A program made the position numbers and the translations under genes. Shown one piece after another: positions 17,237 through 26,090 of a stretch of DNA of 30,537 bases (the first letter of the stretch is position 1; each line of letters begins with the position of its first letter). The notes beneath the pieces are model-generated. The model made no database searches, was not told where the DNA came from, and saw only the letters and a program-made list of their open reading frames with translations. Origin of the DNA: a virus; the IMG/VR virus record IMGVR_UViG_3300035180_002510, positions 1 to 30,537 of that record; one strand, given 5' to 3'.

Positions 17237-17878
17237 TCACCCCTCGAAGGGAAGGAAGTCGAAGATGGAGCGCGTGCCGCTCTCCCCGCTCTCGCCCATG
17301 GCCCGCAGATCGGGCAGGCTGTCGTTGAACGCGCGCCTGGCGCTCATGGCCAGCTTGGGGTCGATGTCCTGCAGCAGGATCCACCGCGCGTAGGCGATGA
17401 TCGCTTCCTCTGCTTCTCCGGGCAGCTCAAAGATTTCGGGCTGCGATGCGCGCGTGGGCGCCCAGGTGTAGGTGATGCGCAGGGGGTAGGTCCCATCGGC
17501 GGGGGCCTGGAAGAAGAGCGTGGTCCCCCGAAGCCCCCAGGCATCGGGACGGTCTTGTGGGTGACTCTCCACGTGGACGCTCTGGCGTTCCAGGTAGACT
17601 GAGGCAATCTCTCCCAGGGATACCCACTGGCTCAGAGGATCCGCGGGGTCACGGAAGAGCACCTGGTCTACCCGGACAAGTTCATGGTCTGGGGGGAGAG
17701 GGATGGCGAGGCTGGATGTGCCGAGGTTCAGGGTGGCGTAGACCGTGTGCTTCAGCAGGTTGCTCTGCCGGCACACGGCGATTCCGGCGTCCATGAGGGC
17801 TAACCGCATGGCGCCGGGAAGGATCTCGGGGCGGGACGTGACCCGGGAATACAGCTCTCGGATGTTGATTCCGGTCAT
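17237..17878 (-). CDS. Head-tail connector/adaptor-like protein, 213 aa
   Basis: ATG 17878 follows AGGAG with a 6-base spacer. The protein begins MTGINIRELYSRVTSR, has an early helix pair (LALMDAGIAVCRQSNLL), a beta strand pair with LPPDHELVRVDQV and a late helix PGEAEEAIIAYARWILLQDI. This is similar in layout to adaptor and neck proteins that sit under the portal ring. It lies before another adaptor-like pair, so this genome may encode two successive neck proteins. It has no sign of a signal peptide or catalytic site. Confidence 0.6.
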   Translation of the reverse strand: MTGINIRELYSRVTSRPEILPGAMRLALMDAGIAVCRQSNLLKHTVYATLNLGTSSLAIPLPPDHELVRVDQVLFRDPADPLSQWVSLGEIASVYLERQSVHVESHPQDRPDAWGLRGTTLFFQAPADGTYPLRITYTWAPTRASQPEIFELPGEAEEAIIAYARWILLQDIDPKLAMSARRAFNDSLPDLRAMGESGESGTRSIFDFLPFEG

Positions 17879-17905
17879 GTCCCGCTCCTGGTTCTTGGTG
17901 TGGCG

Positions 17906-18313
17906 CTAATCGCTGGGGCCGTCGCCGAGGGTTCTGCCGGAGGTCTGGGCCCGGCGCAGGATGTCGGCCTGCTTCTCCTTCTCGGCCACGATCTGGTCGA
18001 TGAGGGTAGAGCGGGTCTGGCCTTCGTCCTTGATACCGTAGGCCTTCACGGCGATGTCGGACACCCGTTCCCGGCTCATGGTGGTCATGTCCTTGATGTC
18101 GATGGTGGAGAGGTCCTGCGCCTCGTCCTCCTCGGTGTAGACCGTCTCCCGGTGGATCTCGTAGCTGGCGGGATCCCCCATCGCAGCCTCGACCTGACGC
18201 TCCCAGTGCAGACCGTCTTCGAAGTCGGTGGGTTTCAGGACCCGGGGCTTTCCCGTTTCCTGCATGATGCTCTTGAGGCAGACGATTTCCTTGATGACGC
18301 GGTTTTCAGCCAT
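17906..18313 (-). CDS. Small charged protein, 135 aa, unknown
   Basis: ATG 18313 follows GGGAG with an 8-base spacer. The product (MAENRVIKEIVCLKSIMQET...) is strongly charged, with an acidic patch (YTEEDEAQDLSTIDIKD) and a C-terminal Lys/Glu-rich helix. There is no membrane segment. The position between the putative decoration protein and the neck genes suggests a head completion or chaperone-like role, but no family was recognised. Confidence 0.55.
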   Translation of the reverse strand: MAENRVIKEIVCLKSIMQETGKPRVLKPTDFEDGLHWERQVEAAMGDPASYEIHRETVYTEEDEAQDLSTIDIKDMTTMSRERVSDIAVKAYGIKDEGQTRSTLIDQIVAEKEKQADILRRAQTSGRTLGDGPSD

Positions 18314-18377
18314 GGGTGTTGCTCCCTACGGGAAGCGGGGGAGAGGAAGGCCCTCCCCCCCTGGTTGGGTTTCTGGA

Positions 18378-18863
18378 CTAGAGCCCGATGGCGGCGACGA
18401 GCGCCAAGGGGAAACTGATGCGGCACTTCCCGCTGGTGGGCGGGGTAGTCCCGAGCACGACATTCACCTTCTTGCTGGGGGTGACGTAGGCAGGGTGGAG
18501 GCCCGTGGTAGAACCACCGCCGAAGAAGAGGGCGGTCCCTTGGGATGCGGGGGTCTTCGTCCCGGCAGTCGTCGGGTCGTGGCTGGAGATGAAGACCACC
18601 GGGGTCGCGGTGTCGTCCTGGAAGACGATGGCGGAAGCACCAGCCTGGGAGGCGACGAGGGTTTCAGCAGCGCAGGGGAGCGCCAGGGCGCCCGCGGGGA
18701 GCGAACCGATGGTGATGATGTCGCCGGCGGCCCAGGTGGCGGCCTTCGACTTGAGTTCGGCCCAGTCGAACTCGAAGACATTGACGCCAAGCATCGCGCC
18801 GCCCTGCATTTGCAGGCCAGGCGTGTTGCCGCCGGTGAGATAGCTGAGATCGTAAGTGGCCAT
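18378..18863 (-). CDS. Putative capsid decoration protein, 161 aa
   Basis: ATG 18863 lies downstream of the coat gene and of a strong hairpin, with AGGA upstream. The protein (MATYDLSYLTGGNTPGLQMQ) is rich in Ala, Gly, Thr and Ser with beta-strand patterns (IITIGSLPAGALALP, ASAIVFQDDTATPVVFI) and a C-terminal SFPLALVAAIGL segment. Small beta-rich proteins placed just after the coat gene are often head decoration or cement proteins. Function is inferred from position and composition. Confidence 0.5.
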   Translation of the reverse strand: MATYDLSYLTGGNTPGLQMQGGAMLGVNVFEFDWAELKSKAATWAAGDIITIGSLPAGALALPCAAETLVASQAGASAIVFQDDTATPVVFISSHDPTTAGTKTPASQGTALFFGGGSTTGLHPAYVTPSKKVNVVLGTTPPTSGKCRISFPLALVAAIGL

Positions 18864-18896
18864 GATGATGTCCTGTGTGAAAGGCGGGGAGGAGGT

Positions 18897-18920
18897 GGAG
18901 GGCCCCGCAAAGGGCCCTCC
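18897..18920 (-). terminator. Perfect 9-bp hairpin just after the coat gene, without a T tract
   Basis: Arms GGAGGGCCC (18897-18905) and GGGCCCTCC (18912-18920) pair perfectly around a 6-base loop. No T run follows in the direction of transcription, so it is not a classical intrinsic terminator. It may protect the 3' end of the coat mRNA or partly reduce read-through to raise the coat-to-downstream ratio. Confidence 0.5.
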
Positions 18921-18931
18921 GTTTCAGGCGG

Positions 18932-19834
18932 TTAGATCGTGGGCCAGGTCACGCTGATGCAGACCAGGGCCTCGGGCTTGACGACCTCGAAGGCGTAGAG
19001 GCACAGGCCGCGAACGATGTCGCCGGGGGCATCGGGGTTGCGCAGGGTCTCGATCTTCCGATCCATCTGCATGGCCCAGGTGATCGCCATCTTGTGCCCG
19101 ATGAGGATCTGGGTGTTGCCGCCGACCACCGCCAGCTGGTTGCTGTAGAAGGTCTTGATGCCAGCGAACACCGAGCTGGGAGAGCCCTGGATGACCGTGG
19201 ACTTGGGCAGGCCCATGTCCTGCGCCTTGGTCTGGGCGCCGGTGCCCATGAGGTACTCTGCCTCGGGGCTGGCGACAGACCAGAGGTTGCTGGGGTCATC
19301 GATGTTCACCTTCGCCTTGCGGAGGATCATCCGGGCCTTCATGTAGGCCTGGAAGAACTGATCCGCGGTCGGGTTGGACAGGCTGAACGTGGTGCCGGCC
19401 TTGGAGTAGACCGTCTGCAGGAGATCGGCCCCCATGAACTCGTCCATGTTCTTGGTGGCGCCATTGGTGAAGTCCGCCTGCAGCTTCAGATCGGTCTGCA
19501 GCTTTTCCACGTCCTCGAACTCGAGGGAGAAGCTGGCGGTCTTGTTGATGACGAGGGGGACGCTCTTGTACTTCGCTCGGTCCCGCTTCATGGGCTGGCC
19601 GGGGATGTAGCGGCGGATCGGGATGTCGGGGACTTCCCGGATGTAGATCGTGTCGCCGGGGCCCTTGGCTTCGTTCTCCCAGTTGTTGTTGGTGATTTCC
19701 TTGAGATACGTGCGCTCATAGAGCTTCACGTTGAGGTTGGTGGACCAGATGTCCGGGGTGGTGACGCCGGCATTCGTCTGGGCACCGCTTACGCGGGCCA
19801 GTGCCGGAGTTTTGGCAAGGGATTCGAGAGACAT
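18932..19834 (-). CDS. Major capsid (coat) protein, 300 aa, HK97-fold type
   Basis: ATG 19834 lies next to the scaffold gene, with AGGA upstream. The protein (MSLESLAKTPALARVSGAQT) lacks any obvious enzyme motif. It contains segments typical of podovirus coat proteins: a WENEAKGPGDTIYIRE strand, an INKTASFSLEFEDVEKLQT helix start, an MDEFMGADLLQTVYS helix, and a VIQGSPSSVFAGIKTFYSNQ turn. Size and place between scaffold and decoration protein support the role. The HK97 fold is inferred from this pattern. Confidence 0.8.
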   Translation of the reverse strand: MSLESLAKTPALARVSGAQTNAGVTTPDIWSTNLNVKLYERTYLKEITNNNWENEAKGPGDTIYIREVPDIPIRRYIPGQPMKRDRAKYKSVPLVINKTASFSLEFEDVEKLQTDLKLQADFTNGATKNMDEFMGADLLQTVYSKAGTTFSLSNPTADQFFQAYMKARMILRKAKVNIDDPSNLWSVASPEAEYLMGTGAQTKAQDMGLPKSTVIQGSPSSVFAGIKTFYSNQLAVVGGNTQILIGHKMAITWAMQMDRKIETLRNPDAPGDIVRGLCLYAFEVVKPEALVCISVTWPTI

Positions 19835-19855
19835 GGCAAAATCCTGTTGGCTGGG

Positions 19856-20980
19856 TTACCTGCTGGTGAGGGTGTCCAGTCGGGGAGCAAGTCCATAACC
19901 CGCGTTGATTGCCGCGGCCTCGCCCTGAGCCAGCTCGTCCTTGAGGGATGCGATCTGGGCTTCGGAGTAGAGACCCCGGTCCACGGTGAGCGCCCGATTG
20001 ATGAAGGCCAGGCGTGCGCGGTCGAGGGGTTGGGGTCCAGGCTGCCCGCCTGGCGTTGAGCTGGTGGGGACCCTCCGGACATCCACGGCCATCTCGCCGG
20101 GCCCCGGGGCAGCGGCAGAAGCCGGAGGCGCAGGGGTGGCGGTGGCATCGCGCGAGTAGTCGTCGTAGATGCTGATGATCTGCTCGACAGGGAAGTTCTC
20201 CGGGGAGAGCAACTTCTCCATGATGGAATCTCGGACGTAGGAGGGGCGCTGTTCCACCCACTGGGCGAACTGAGGGGACTGGGTGATGGCGCCTGCATTC
20301 GGATAGCGGGCGTAGAGGGGCGCGAGGTGCTTCGCGAGAAGGCCATCACGTTCCGTCTTGGCGGTCTGCCGCTCCAGGAACTCAACAGCAGGCTTGATCT
20401 GCTGGAGCTGGGGCTGGATCAATTCGCCGGCATGCTTCCGGATGAGGTGTTCGAGGCCTGGGATCATGTCCCCGTAGAGGTCCATGAACTCCTTGAGCTT
20501 CGGGTCGTCCTCGGAGATCGAAGTGGGGGGTACTGCCTGGGGCGTCTGGGGAGGAGGAGCGCCACCGGAACCGATGATCTGCTTCAGGTCTTCGACCTGC
20601 TTGGTGAGATCGGCGATGGTGCGTTCCTGCTCGGCCGTCTTGCGCTGAAGGGGCGCGACCATGCCGTGCTGACGCTGGTACAGGTTTTGGTACTCCTGCA
20701 CCTGCCCGGTCAGGACGGTGATCTGCTGCTTCAGAGCCTCATTTTCGGCCGCCCACGCCACTGGCTGGGGTTGATCACCGCCGACTGGCTCGGCCGCGCT
20801 TGCTCCAGGTACCGCACCTGCGGGGGGTTCCTGGCCGGGAACACCCTGCGGAGGGTCCACTGGAGGGGCGCCACCACTCGCCTCGGCCGACTCACCCGAA
20901 GGGGCTAAATCATCCTGAGCGTAGGCCTTAGCGAGCATTTCTCGCTGTCTGTCGATGATCGGATTTGAAACTTCGGACAC
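19856..20980 (-). CDS. Capsid scaffold protein, 374 aa
   Basis: The start is GTG 20980, with GGAGG and a 4-base spacer. The sequence has a Pro/Gly/Ala-rich N-terminal region (to about residue 75), a coiled coil (LKQQITVLTGQVQEYQNLYQ to DLTKQVEDLKQIIG, about 84-138), a PPTS-type linker, and a helical C-terminus rich in Gln/Glu. It lies between the portal group and the coat gene. Scaffold proteins in P22-like phages are long helical proteins in this place. There is no visible protease domain, so the scaffold is probably released or cleaved by other means. Confidence 0.75.
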   Translation of the reverse strand: MSEVSNPIIDRQREMLAKAYAQDDLAPSGESAEASGGAPPVDPPQGVPGQEPPAGAVPGASAAEPVGGDQPQPVAWAAENEALKQQITVLTGQVQEYQNLYQRQHGMVAPLQRKTAEQERTIADLTKQVEDLKQIIGSGGAPPPQTPQAVPPTSISEDDPKLKEFMDLYGDMIPGLEHLIRKHAGELIQPQLQQIKPAVEFLERQTAKTERDGLLAKHLAPLYARYPNAGAITQSPQFAQWVEQRPSYVRDSIMEKLLSPENFPVEQIISIYDDYSRDATATPAPPASAAAPGPGEMAVDVRRVPTSSTPGGQPGPQPLDRARLAFINRALTVDRGLYSEAQIASLKDELAQGEAAAINAGYGLAPRLDTLTSR

Positions 20981-21049
20981 GATGCCTCCGGCATTATTCG
21001 CTGGATTTTCGCTTGATTCTCAAGGGATCATCCTGCGCTGATGAATGGT

Positions 21050-21334
21050 TTACGCCTCGTCACCCTTCCGGTCAAGGCCATCTCTTTTCTGCATTTCCTG
21101 TGTTCTCAAACCAAGGAAATACCGTGTTCCACGGATAATCCCCTGGCTCTCGATGTGGTTATCGCCTCTGTAAACCTCAGATTTCAAGTGTTCCTTGTCT
21201 ATTTGGCGAAGGCACAATTCTTCAAGAAGGCTGGCCAGGTAGGGCTCCGACAGGAGCCGGGATCCCAGTAGGGACTCCAGCTCCTCCGTTTCCTTGTAGC
21301 TGAGGTCCATTGGGGTTTGATGACGCTGCGGCAT
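21050..21334 (-). CDS. Small polar protein overlapping the portal 3' end, 94 aa
   Basis: ATG 21334 has GGAGG with a 6-base spacer; the later ATG 21310 has none, so the longer form is preferred. The first 113 bases overlap the low-complexity C-terminal tail of the portal in another frame. The product has a charged helical pattern (YKETEELESLLGSRLLSEP, LEELCLRQIDKEHLK) and differs in composition from its neighbours, with lower G+C. No family was recognised. Confidence 0.65.
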   Translation of the reverse strand: MPQRHQTPMDLSYKETEELESLLGSRLLSEPYLASLLEELCLRQIDKEHLKSEVYRGDNHIESQGIIRGTRYFLGLRTQEMQKRDGLDRKGDEA

Positions 21335-23660
21335 TGGCTGCCTCCAGGTTGGCGCGGTCGGTATCGGTGAGTTGGCTGGCGAACTGCTCGGCGTTGGTAT
21401 GGCTCACGGCGTTGATGGCCGCGGTGATCTCGGGCGTCAAGGCGTTCCCGGCCTGCAGCACCTCGCGGAGCAGGGGGGCCATGATGGGCGAGTTCTCTGG
21501 GACACGGTCTAGGGCCTTCAAGAGCCAGTCCTTCTGGGGCATGGGGGGCTGGGTGATGGCGGCCCGTGCCGCGTCCTGCTGCTGCTGGGCCGCAGCGGCC
21601 TCAGCGGCACGCTGTTTCATCTCGGCCTGGGTGTACATGAGCCCTTCATCCTTCACGCCCATGAGGCGTGAGGAGACCTTCCCGAATTTCTCCCAGTTGA
21701 CGGTGCCGGCAGCCTGCTGGTTCTGCTGCATCATTGCGCCCCACTGGATGACGCGCTGGCTTAGCACTTCATCAGCCATCACGGAATCGACGCCCAAGGC
21801 CTCCACGTCGAAGTCGCCCTTGATCGTGTCGTCGTTCGAGAACTGCATCTCCCAGAAGTAGAGGGAACGAATGGCCGGGCGGATGTACTCCTGGTCGAAG
21901 TTCTTCTGCACGCTGCGGGTGGCGGTGTCGGCCCAGCCGCCCAGCATGCTCATTCCGGATGCGGTTCGGAGGCCTCCCGTGTTGCCGTTCTGCATGCCTT
22001 GAACCAGGTCTGGCAGGGACGTGCTCTCCTGGATGTTGGCGCGCGCAATCTCCGCGATCATGCGCATGTGGGCCACGTTATTCGGGGGGAAGGAGAACTG
22101 GATCGGCGGAACGTTAAGCCGTTCCGTGTCCTTCATTTCGTACATCTTCCCTGGGTGTAGGTCGCCCTTGTCGTCAGCCCGCAGGCGGCTCCGGTCGAAC
22201 CACCCAATGGGCATGGCGCTGATCGCCATGTTGTCCATCATCGCCCGGTAGACCGTGTTCATCACGGCCTGCCAGTCCTCCATCATCCAGGCCACACCCT
22301 GGCCCCAGAGGCTCTTTGGGATCCGCTCGTAGGGCACGACATAGAAGGGCAGCCGGCGCGGCTTCAGGGACGCGCTCCAGGCCTTCAGGACGTGATTCCC
22401 GCAGACCCAGATATTGGCTATCACCACTTCGTTGTCATCCGGAGTCTTGTCTTCCCAAACCAGCTTCTTGTTGTTCCAGACCTTTACCTTGGAGATGTTC
22501 CCGCCGTTCTTCCGTAGGTCCGACACCTTGATGTAGCCCCACCAATCGAGCACCACGAACTTGTCGGGGAGCCCAACGCCGAGGGCGGTGCTCTGCTTGT
22601 TGGATGCGAAGAGCCGGGCCTCCCAGGGCTCAGCAACCCAGGCACCGGTCCGGTCAGCCAGCGCCGCGAAGACCTTCTCCTTGTCGAACCCGGGGTGATC
22701 TGCGAGTTCGGCTACCTCGTGGTGGCCCATGACATTCCGGACGATGCACCAGTCCAGCTTGTCCACCATCCAGGCCCCAGGGCTGGGGTAGAAGTCCCAG
22801 GGGCTCACGTTCTCAAATTCAGGTCGGTAGAGCTTCACCTCCGGGTCGGTGTCCAAGAAGCCCCAGACGCCGCCCTTGCGGACCCACCGGCCTGGCCTGC
22901 GCTCCTTTGTAAGGGGCCCCTTGAAGATGGCGGTTCCATAGAGGCTGGCGTCCAGCAGCCCCTGGTCGTACATCGCATCGTGGCGCATCTCGACGAGATC
23001 ATCCTGGATGCGCAGCGACATCTTGTCGGCACGGGATATCGCCAGTTCCCGGACCTGCTGCAGCATCTCGTCCACGTTCATATCGGCCTGGACCATCGCC
23101 GCCAGGTTCTTGTCTTGCATGGACCCGATGATCTCCGTGAGCTGGGCCTTCATCTGTGCGGGCGTGAAGTCCATGAGGTTGGGTTCAGGTGTCGGCTTCA
23201 CCGCCCACTTGAATCCGATCTCCTTCAGCCGCGCGACGGAAGCCGCCACCTTGGTCCGGGTGATCTTCATCGTCACCTTGGACCGGAGCCGCATCGCTTG
23301 TTCGTTGGCGGGCTTCGCCGTTGTGCCTCGGTAGTTATCGTGGCACCGCTCCCAGACCTGTTCCATCTCGGACTTCGCCAGCTTGGCCGTTACGAAATGG
23401 CTGTTCACCATCTGGGCCAGGAAGTCGGGAGATTGCACCGTCAGGGGAGTTCCCACGATGGCCCCCTCGGGACCGCCCATGGCGTCCTGGGCATCACCGG
23501 GGGGCATGCTCCCGGGCGATTGGGGAACCACGGGCGGCACTGCCGCGGCGACGGGTGATGGGGCGAACCCCATAGGCCCTGCGCCAGAGGGGCCCTGGAT
23601 GGGGCTGGATGCGAGGAACAGGGCGGCCGGGGCGTCAGGGGTCGGGGTGGCGGGGAGCAT
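21222..23660 (-). CDS. Portal protein, 812 aa
   Basis: ATG 23660 follows GGAGGAACC. After a Pro/Gly/Ala-rich N-terminus (about 70 residues), the chain has the helical and beta body of P22-like portals: HFVTAKLAKSEMEQVWERC, RSKVTMKITRTKVAASV, a clip/crown stretch with PEFENVSPWDFYPSPG, and a long helical region around ERIPKSLWGQGVAWMMEDWQ. A Gln/Ala-rich helical region and a disordered tail end the protein. The length fits large podovirus portals (P22 gp1 is 725 residues). The gene lies directly after the terminase large subunit, as expected for the packaging dodecamer. Confidence 0.85.
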   Translation of the reverse strand: MLPATPTPDAPAALFLASSPIQGPSGAGPMGFAPSPVAAAVPPVVPQSPGSMPPGDAQDAMGGPEGAIVGTPLTVQSPDFLAQMVNSHFVTAKLAKSEMEQVWERCHDNYRGTTAKPANEQAMRLRSKVTMKITRTKVAASVARLKEIGFKWAVKPTPEPNLMDFTPAQMKAQLTEIIGSMQDKNLAAMVQADMNVDEMLQQVRELAISRADKMSLRIQDDLVEMRHDAMYDQGLLDASLYGTAIFKGPLTKERRPGRWVRKGGVWGFLDTDPEVKLYRPEFENVSPWDFYPSPGAWMVDKLDWCIVRNVMGHHEVAELADHPGFDKEKVFAALADRTGAWVAEPWEARLFASNKQSTALGVGLPDKFVVLDWWGYIKVSDLRKNGGNISKVKVWNNKKLVWEDKTPDDNEVVIANIWVCGNHVLKAWSASLKPRRLPFYVVPYERIPKSLWGQGVAWMMEDWQAVMNTVYRAMMDNMAISAMPIGWFDRSRLRADDKGDLHPGKMYEMKDTERLNVPPIQFSFPPNNVAHMRMIAEIARANIQESTSLPDLVQGMQNGNTGGLRTASGMSMLGGWADTATRSVQKNFDQEYIRPAIRSLYFWEMQFSNDDTIKGDFDVEALGVDSVMADEVLSQRVIQWGAMMQQNQQAAGTVNWEKFGKVSSRLMGVKDEGLMYTQAEMKQRAAEAAAAQQQQDAARAAITQPPMPQKDWLLKALDRVPENSPIMAPLLREVLQAGNALTPEITAAINAVSHTNAEQFASQLTDTDRANLEAANAAASSNPNGPQLQGNGGAGVPTGIPAPVGALPGQPS

Positions 23661-23679
23661 GGTTCCTCCAAGGGCTACG

Positions 23680-25131
23680 TCAGTAGCCGGTGTCTGAATC
23701 GAGCGGTGTCCAGGTGGACAGCGGGTGGGTGAAGATCCTGCTGCCGTTCAATGGCTTGGCATCTCCGATGTCGATGTAGCCGTAGCGAGTCGCGTCCATC
23801 AGGTGGTCGTTCTTCTTCCGTGGGACAGGGTGGCCATCCGCATTGGTCTTGGTGGCATCCCACACGTAGTCCGACCACTCCTCAATCCAGTGGCGGCAGG
23901 ACGAGAACACCTTGAAGCGGCCCTCGGACATGGCGTTGTAGAGTTTCGAGATCCCGGGGTAGACCGCGTTGTTGGCGAACTCCACTTCCCAGTCCGGGCC
24001 GAACTCTTCCCGGTATTCCTTGACGATGGGCAGGCCTTCCTTCTCGCCCCGGTTCGAGCTGGGGTCGATTCGGATGGGGAAGCACCCAAACTTGCGCCGG
24101 ATCGCGCCTGCATGCACCGAGGTCGGCTGCCGATCCAGATAGTGCTCGTCCACCAGGTAGGTCGTCCGCGATGCCGAGTCATAGCGCAGCAGGCCGCCGG
24201 CCGTGATCCCCACCGGAGCAACGTCCAAGCCGATGATGCCGGGGTGGTGCCACTCCAATTCAAAGGGCTTCACCAGCAGGTCCTTCGCCAGGAACGGGTA
24301 GATCAGGCCTGTCGCCATGGTGGGAAGGCCAGTTCGGCGCGCCTCGACCTCATGGGGAAGGAGCCCAACACTCATCTGCCGCTTATCCTCTTCGGTTAGG
24401 TGCGGCACGTCGTCCCAGCCGATGATGATGCGGCGAACCACCGAGGCATCCGGCTCCTTGAGCAGGAACTTTGCCAGCGAGGTCAGACCCTTCAATGGCG
24501 TGAAGGTCACGAGCATGATGCCCTTCACGGTCATGGTCCGGAGGCGGCATTCCGTGAAAACGTCGTGATCGCATTCCTCGTCGATCCAGACCACGTCCTT
24601 CGAGGGCCCCTGGAATGCTTCCCGGCCCTGCTGGTTCACCATGCAACCCATGATCGAGACACCGCCGGTCGGAACGTGGCGCACCCAAACCGTGTCGATG
24701 GTATCGGCTACGCCCTGGGCCATGGACTTGTCCACGACCAGGTCCGCGGGGATCATGCCGGTCCCGAACGCGGATTTCAGGTCTCCCAGCAGCTCGACCT
24801 GCATCACCTCGCGCAGCTGCTTGTAGGTCACGGCCACGCACCAGGCTTTGATTGGCCGGAAGAACCGCTTCCCGGTCCACCACACGGGGTAGAGCCCAGT
24901 CAGGTGGCATACCATCTCGTAGGCTGCCGTGTAGGTCTTCCCGATCCGGTTACCACCGAAGAGAGCCTTGATGGGCACGTTCCAATTCAGCCACTCGGCC
25001 TGTTTTGGGTAGGGCGTGTAGAGTTCCCACTTCCGGAGCGAGTCGCGCCGTTCCTTCTCTGCCACCAGGGAGAGGTATTCATCTCGCGGGTCCTGGGTGG
25101 CCGCATCCCGGAAGGCGGTCGTCGGTTTCAT
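23680..25131 (-). CDS. terL: Terminase large subunit (packaging ATPase and nuclease), 483 aa
   Basis: ATG 25131 overlaps the stop of the small-subunit gene (ATGA). The ATPase part has a Walker A motif FGGNRIGKT (58-66), Walker B VVWIDEE (180-186) and a coupling motif VTFTPLKG (208-215). The nuclease part has GLDVAP (Asp303), RIDPSSN (Asp356) and KKNDHLMDATRY (439-450), the expected three acidic positions of the RNase H-like nuclease. It pumps DNA into the prohead through the portal and cuts the concatemer. The length is usual for P22-like terminases. Confidence 0.95.
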   Translation of the reverse strand: MKPTTAFRDAATQDPRDEYLSLVAEKERRDSLRKWELYTPYPKQAEWLNWNVPIKALFGGNRIGKTYTAAYEMVCHLTGLYPVWWTGKRFFRPIKAWCVAVTYKQLREVMQVELLGDLKSAFGTGMIPADLVVDKSMAQGVADTIDTVWVRHVPTGGVSIMGCMVNQQGREAFQGPSKDVVWIDEECDHDVFTECRLRTMTVKGIMLVTFTPLKGLTSLAKFLLKEPDASVVRRIIIGWDDVPHLTEEDKRQMSVGLLPHEVEARRTGLPTMATGLIYPFLAKDLLVKPFELEWHHPGIIGLDVAPVGITAGGLLRYDSASRTTYLVDEHYLDRQPTSVHAGAIRRKFGCFPIRIDPSSNRGEKEGLPIVKEYREEFGPDWEVEFANNAVYPGISKLYNAMSEGRFKVFSSCRHWIEEWSDYVWDATKTNADGHPVPRKKNDHLMDATRYGYIDIGDAKPLNGSRIFTHPLSTWTPLDSDTGY

Positions 25132-25988
25132 CCTGCGCCCCCCTCTTCCATCAGCTCCTTCCCGAGGGTGCTGGGGTCACGGAACGGAAGCGGAGCCGGG
25201 GTTGGCAGGGCGTCCGGAGGTAGGGCCGCGCCCTCGATGGTCATGCAGCTGGACGAGCCATCCATCTCCGGTGTGGCCAGCAGCTCCCGAACCCGGGGGT
25301 TCCGGCGCAGCTGCTGCAACCGCTCCTCCAGCGCCTCATCCGAAAGCCCGGCGTGCAGGTGCAAGTGGTTCGATGTGGTGCTGATGTCCACCTTCTCCCG
25401 CAGGCCCTTGTTCACGATCCGCGGGAGCACCGCAGAGGCGAACTTGACCCGCTCCTTCAGGAGCGCCATCTCGGCCCTTGTGATCTTGTTCGCGTCCCCG
25501 CTGTTCAGGTCCCAGATGACCCGCTCAAGGATCCGGGCTTGCCGCGCGTGGCTCCAGCGATCAATCGCCTTGGCGAAGAAGGGATCTTCCTCCAACCACG
25601 CCTGGACCGTCGCCAGGCTCGGCCACCACCGCGGGTCCTCTGGCCTCTCTGCCGCCTTCAGGTCCACCACCGCCACCAGCGAATCCACCTGATCCAGCAG
25701 GTCCAGAATCTCCCGCTTGATCTCCGGCGTCGTCTTGGTGCCACCCTCCCACAGCACGACCCCGACATCCTCCACCAGGGTCCGGCTTTTCATCTGATCC
25801 CCGAAGACCATCCAGGGCCGCGTCAGCCCCCCCACCACCGGGCCCACCGTGAACTCCCTCGGAGGCACGGGAGCCTTCTGGAAAGTAGGCGTATGCCCAC
25901 CCGCGCCTACCACGTCGGCATCCGGCCCCGTGGCCGCTCTCCGTCCCCGCTTCCTGGACGTGGGTTCTTCTGAACCAGATCCCAGCAT
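25128..25988 (-). CDS. Terminase small subunit (putative), 286 aa
   Basis: The frame runs to 26081, but an intrinsic terminator lies inside its first part, so a start after the terminator is more reasonable; ATG 25988 is chosen, although its ribosome site is weak, and a GTG further on with AGGGAG is an alternative. The central part has a W.....VQAWLEEDPFFAKAID motif followed by a helix (WSHARQARILERVIWDL), which resembles the DNA-recognition region of phage small terminases. A C-terminal Pro-rich tail ends at the large-subunit start. Function is supported by the gene order. Confidence 0.65.
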   Translation of the reverse strand: MLGSGSEEPTSRKRGRRAATGPDADVVGAGGHTPTFQKAPVPPREFTVGPVVGGLTRPWMVFGDQMKSRTLVEDVGVVLWEGGTKTTPEIKREILDLLDQVDSLVAVVDLKAAERPEDPRWWPSLATVQAWLEEDPFFAKAIDRWSHARQARILERVIWDLNSGDANKITRAEMALLKERVKFASAVLPRIVNKGLREKVDISTTSNHLHLHAGLSDEALEERLQQLRRNPRVRELLATPEMDGSSSCMTIEGAALPPDALPTPAPLPFRDPSTLGKELMEEGGAG

Positions 25989-26003
25989 TTCCAAAGAGTG
26001 CGT

Positions 26004-26030
26004 AAAAAACCCCGGCCTGTAAAGCCGGGG
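26004..26030 (-). terminator. Intrinsic terminator after the HU-like gene
   Basis: On the minus strand, GCCCCGGC pairs with GCCGGGG around a 7-base loop (stem 26010-26016 with 26024-26030), followed directly by six T (26009-26004). It is a strong Rho-independent terminator between the HU-like gene and the packaging genes. Confidence 0.85.
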
Positions 26031-26090
26031 CTGCCAGATAGAACGACCTTTGTTTCCAGTATTATTTCGCTGGCGTTTCAAATGGGGTCT

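Noticed and set aside
20981-21040. Promoter-like TTGAGA ... AATAAT before the scaffold gene
   Set aside because: The 19-base spacing is poor and the -35 match only partial, so it is not listed as a feature.
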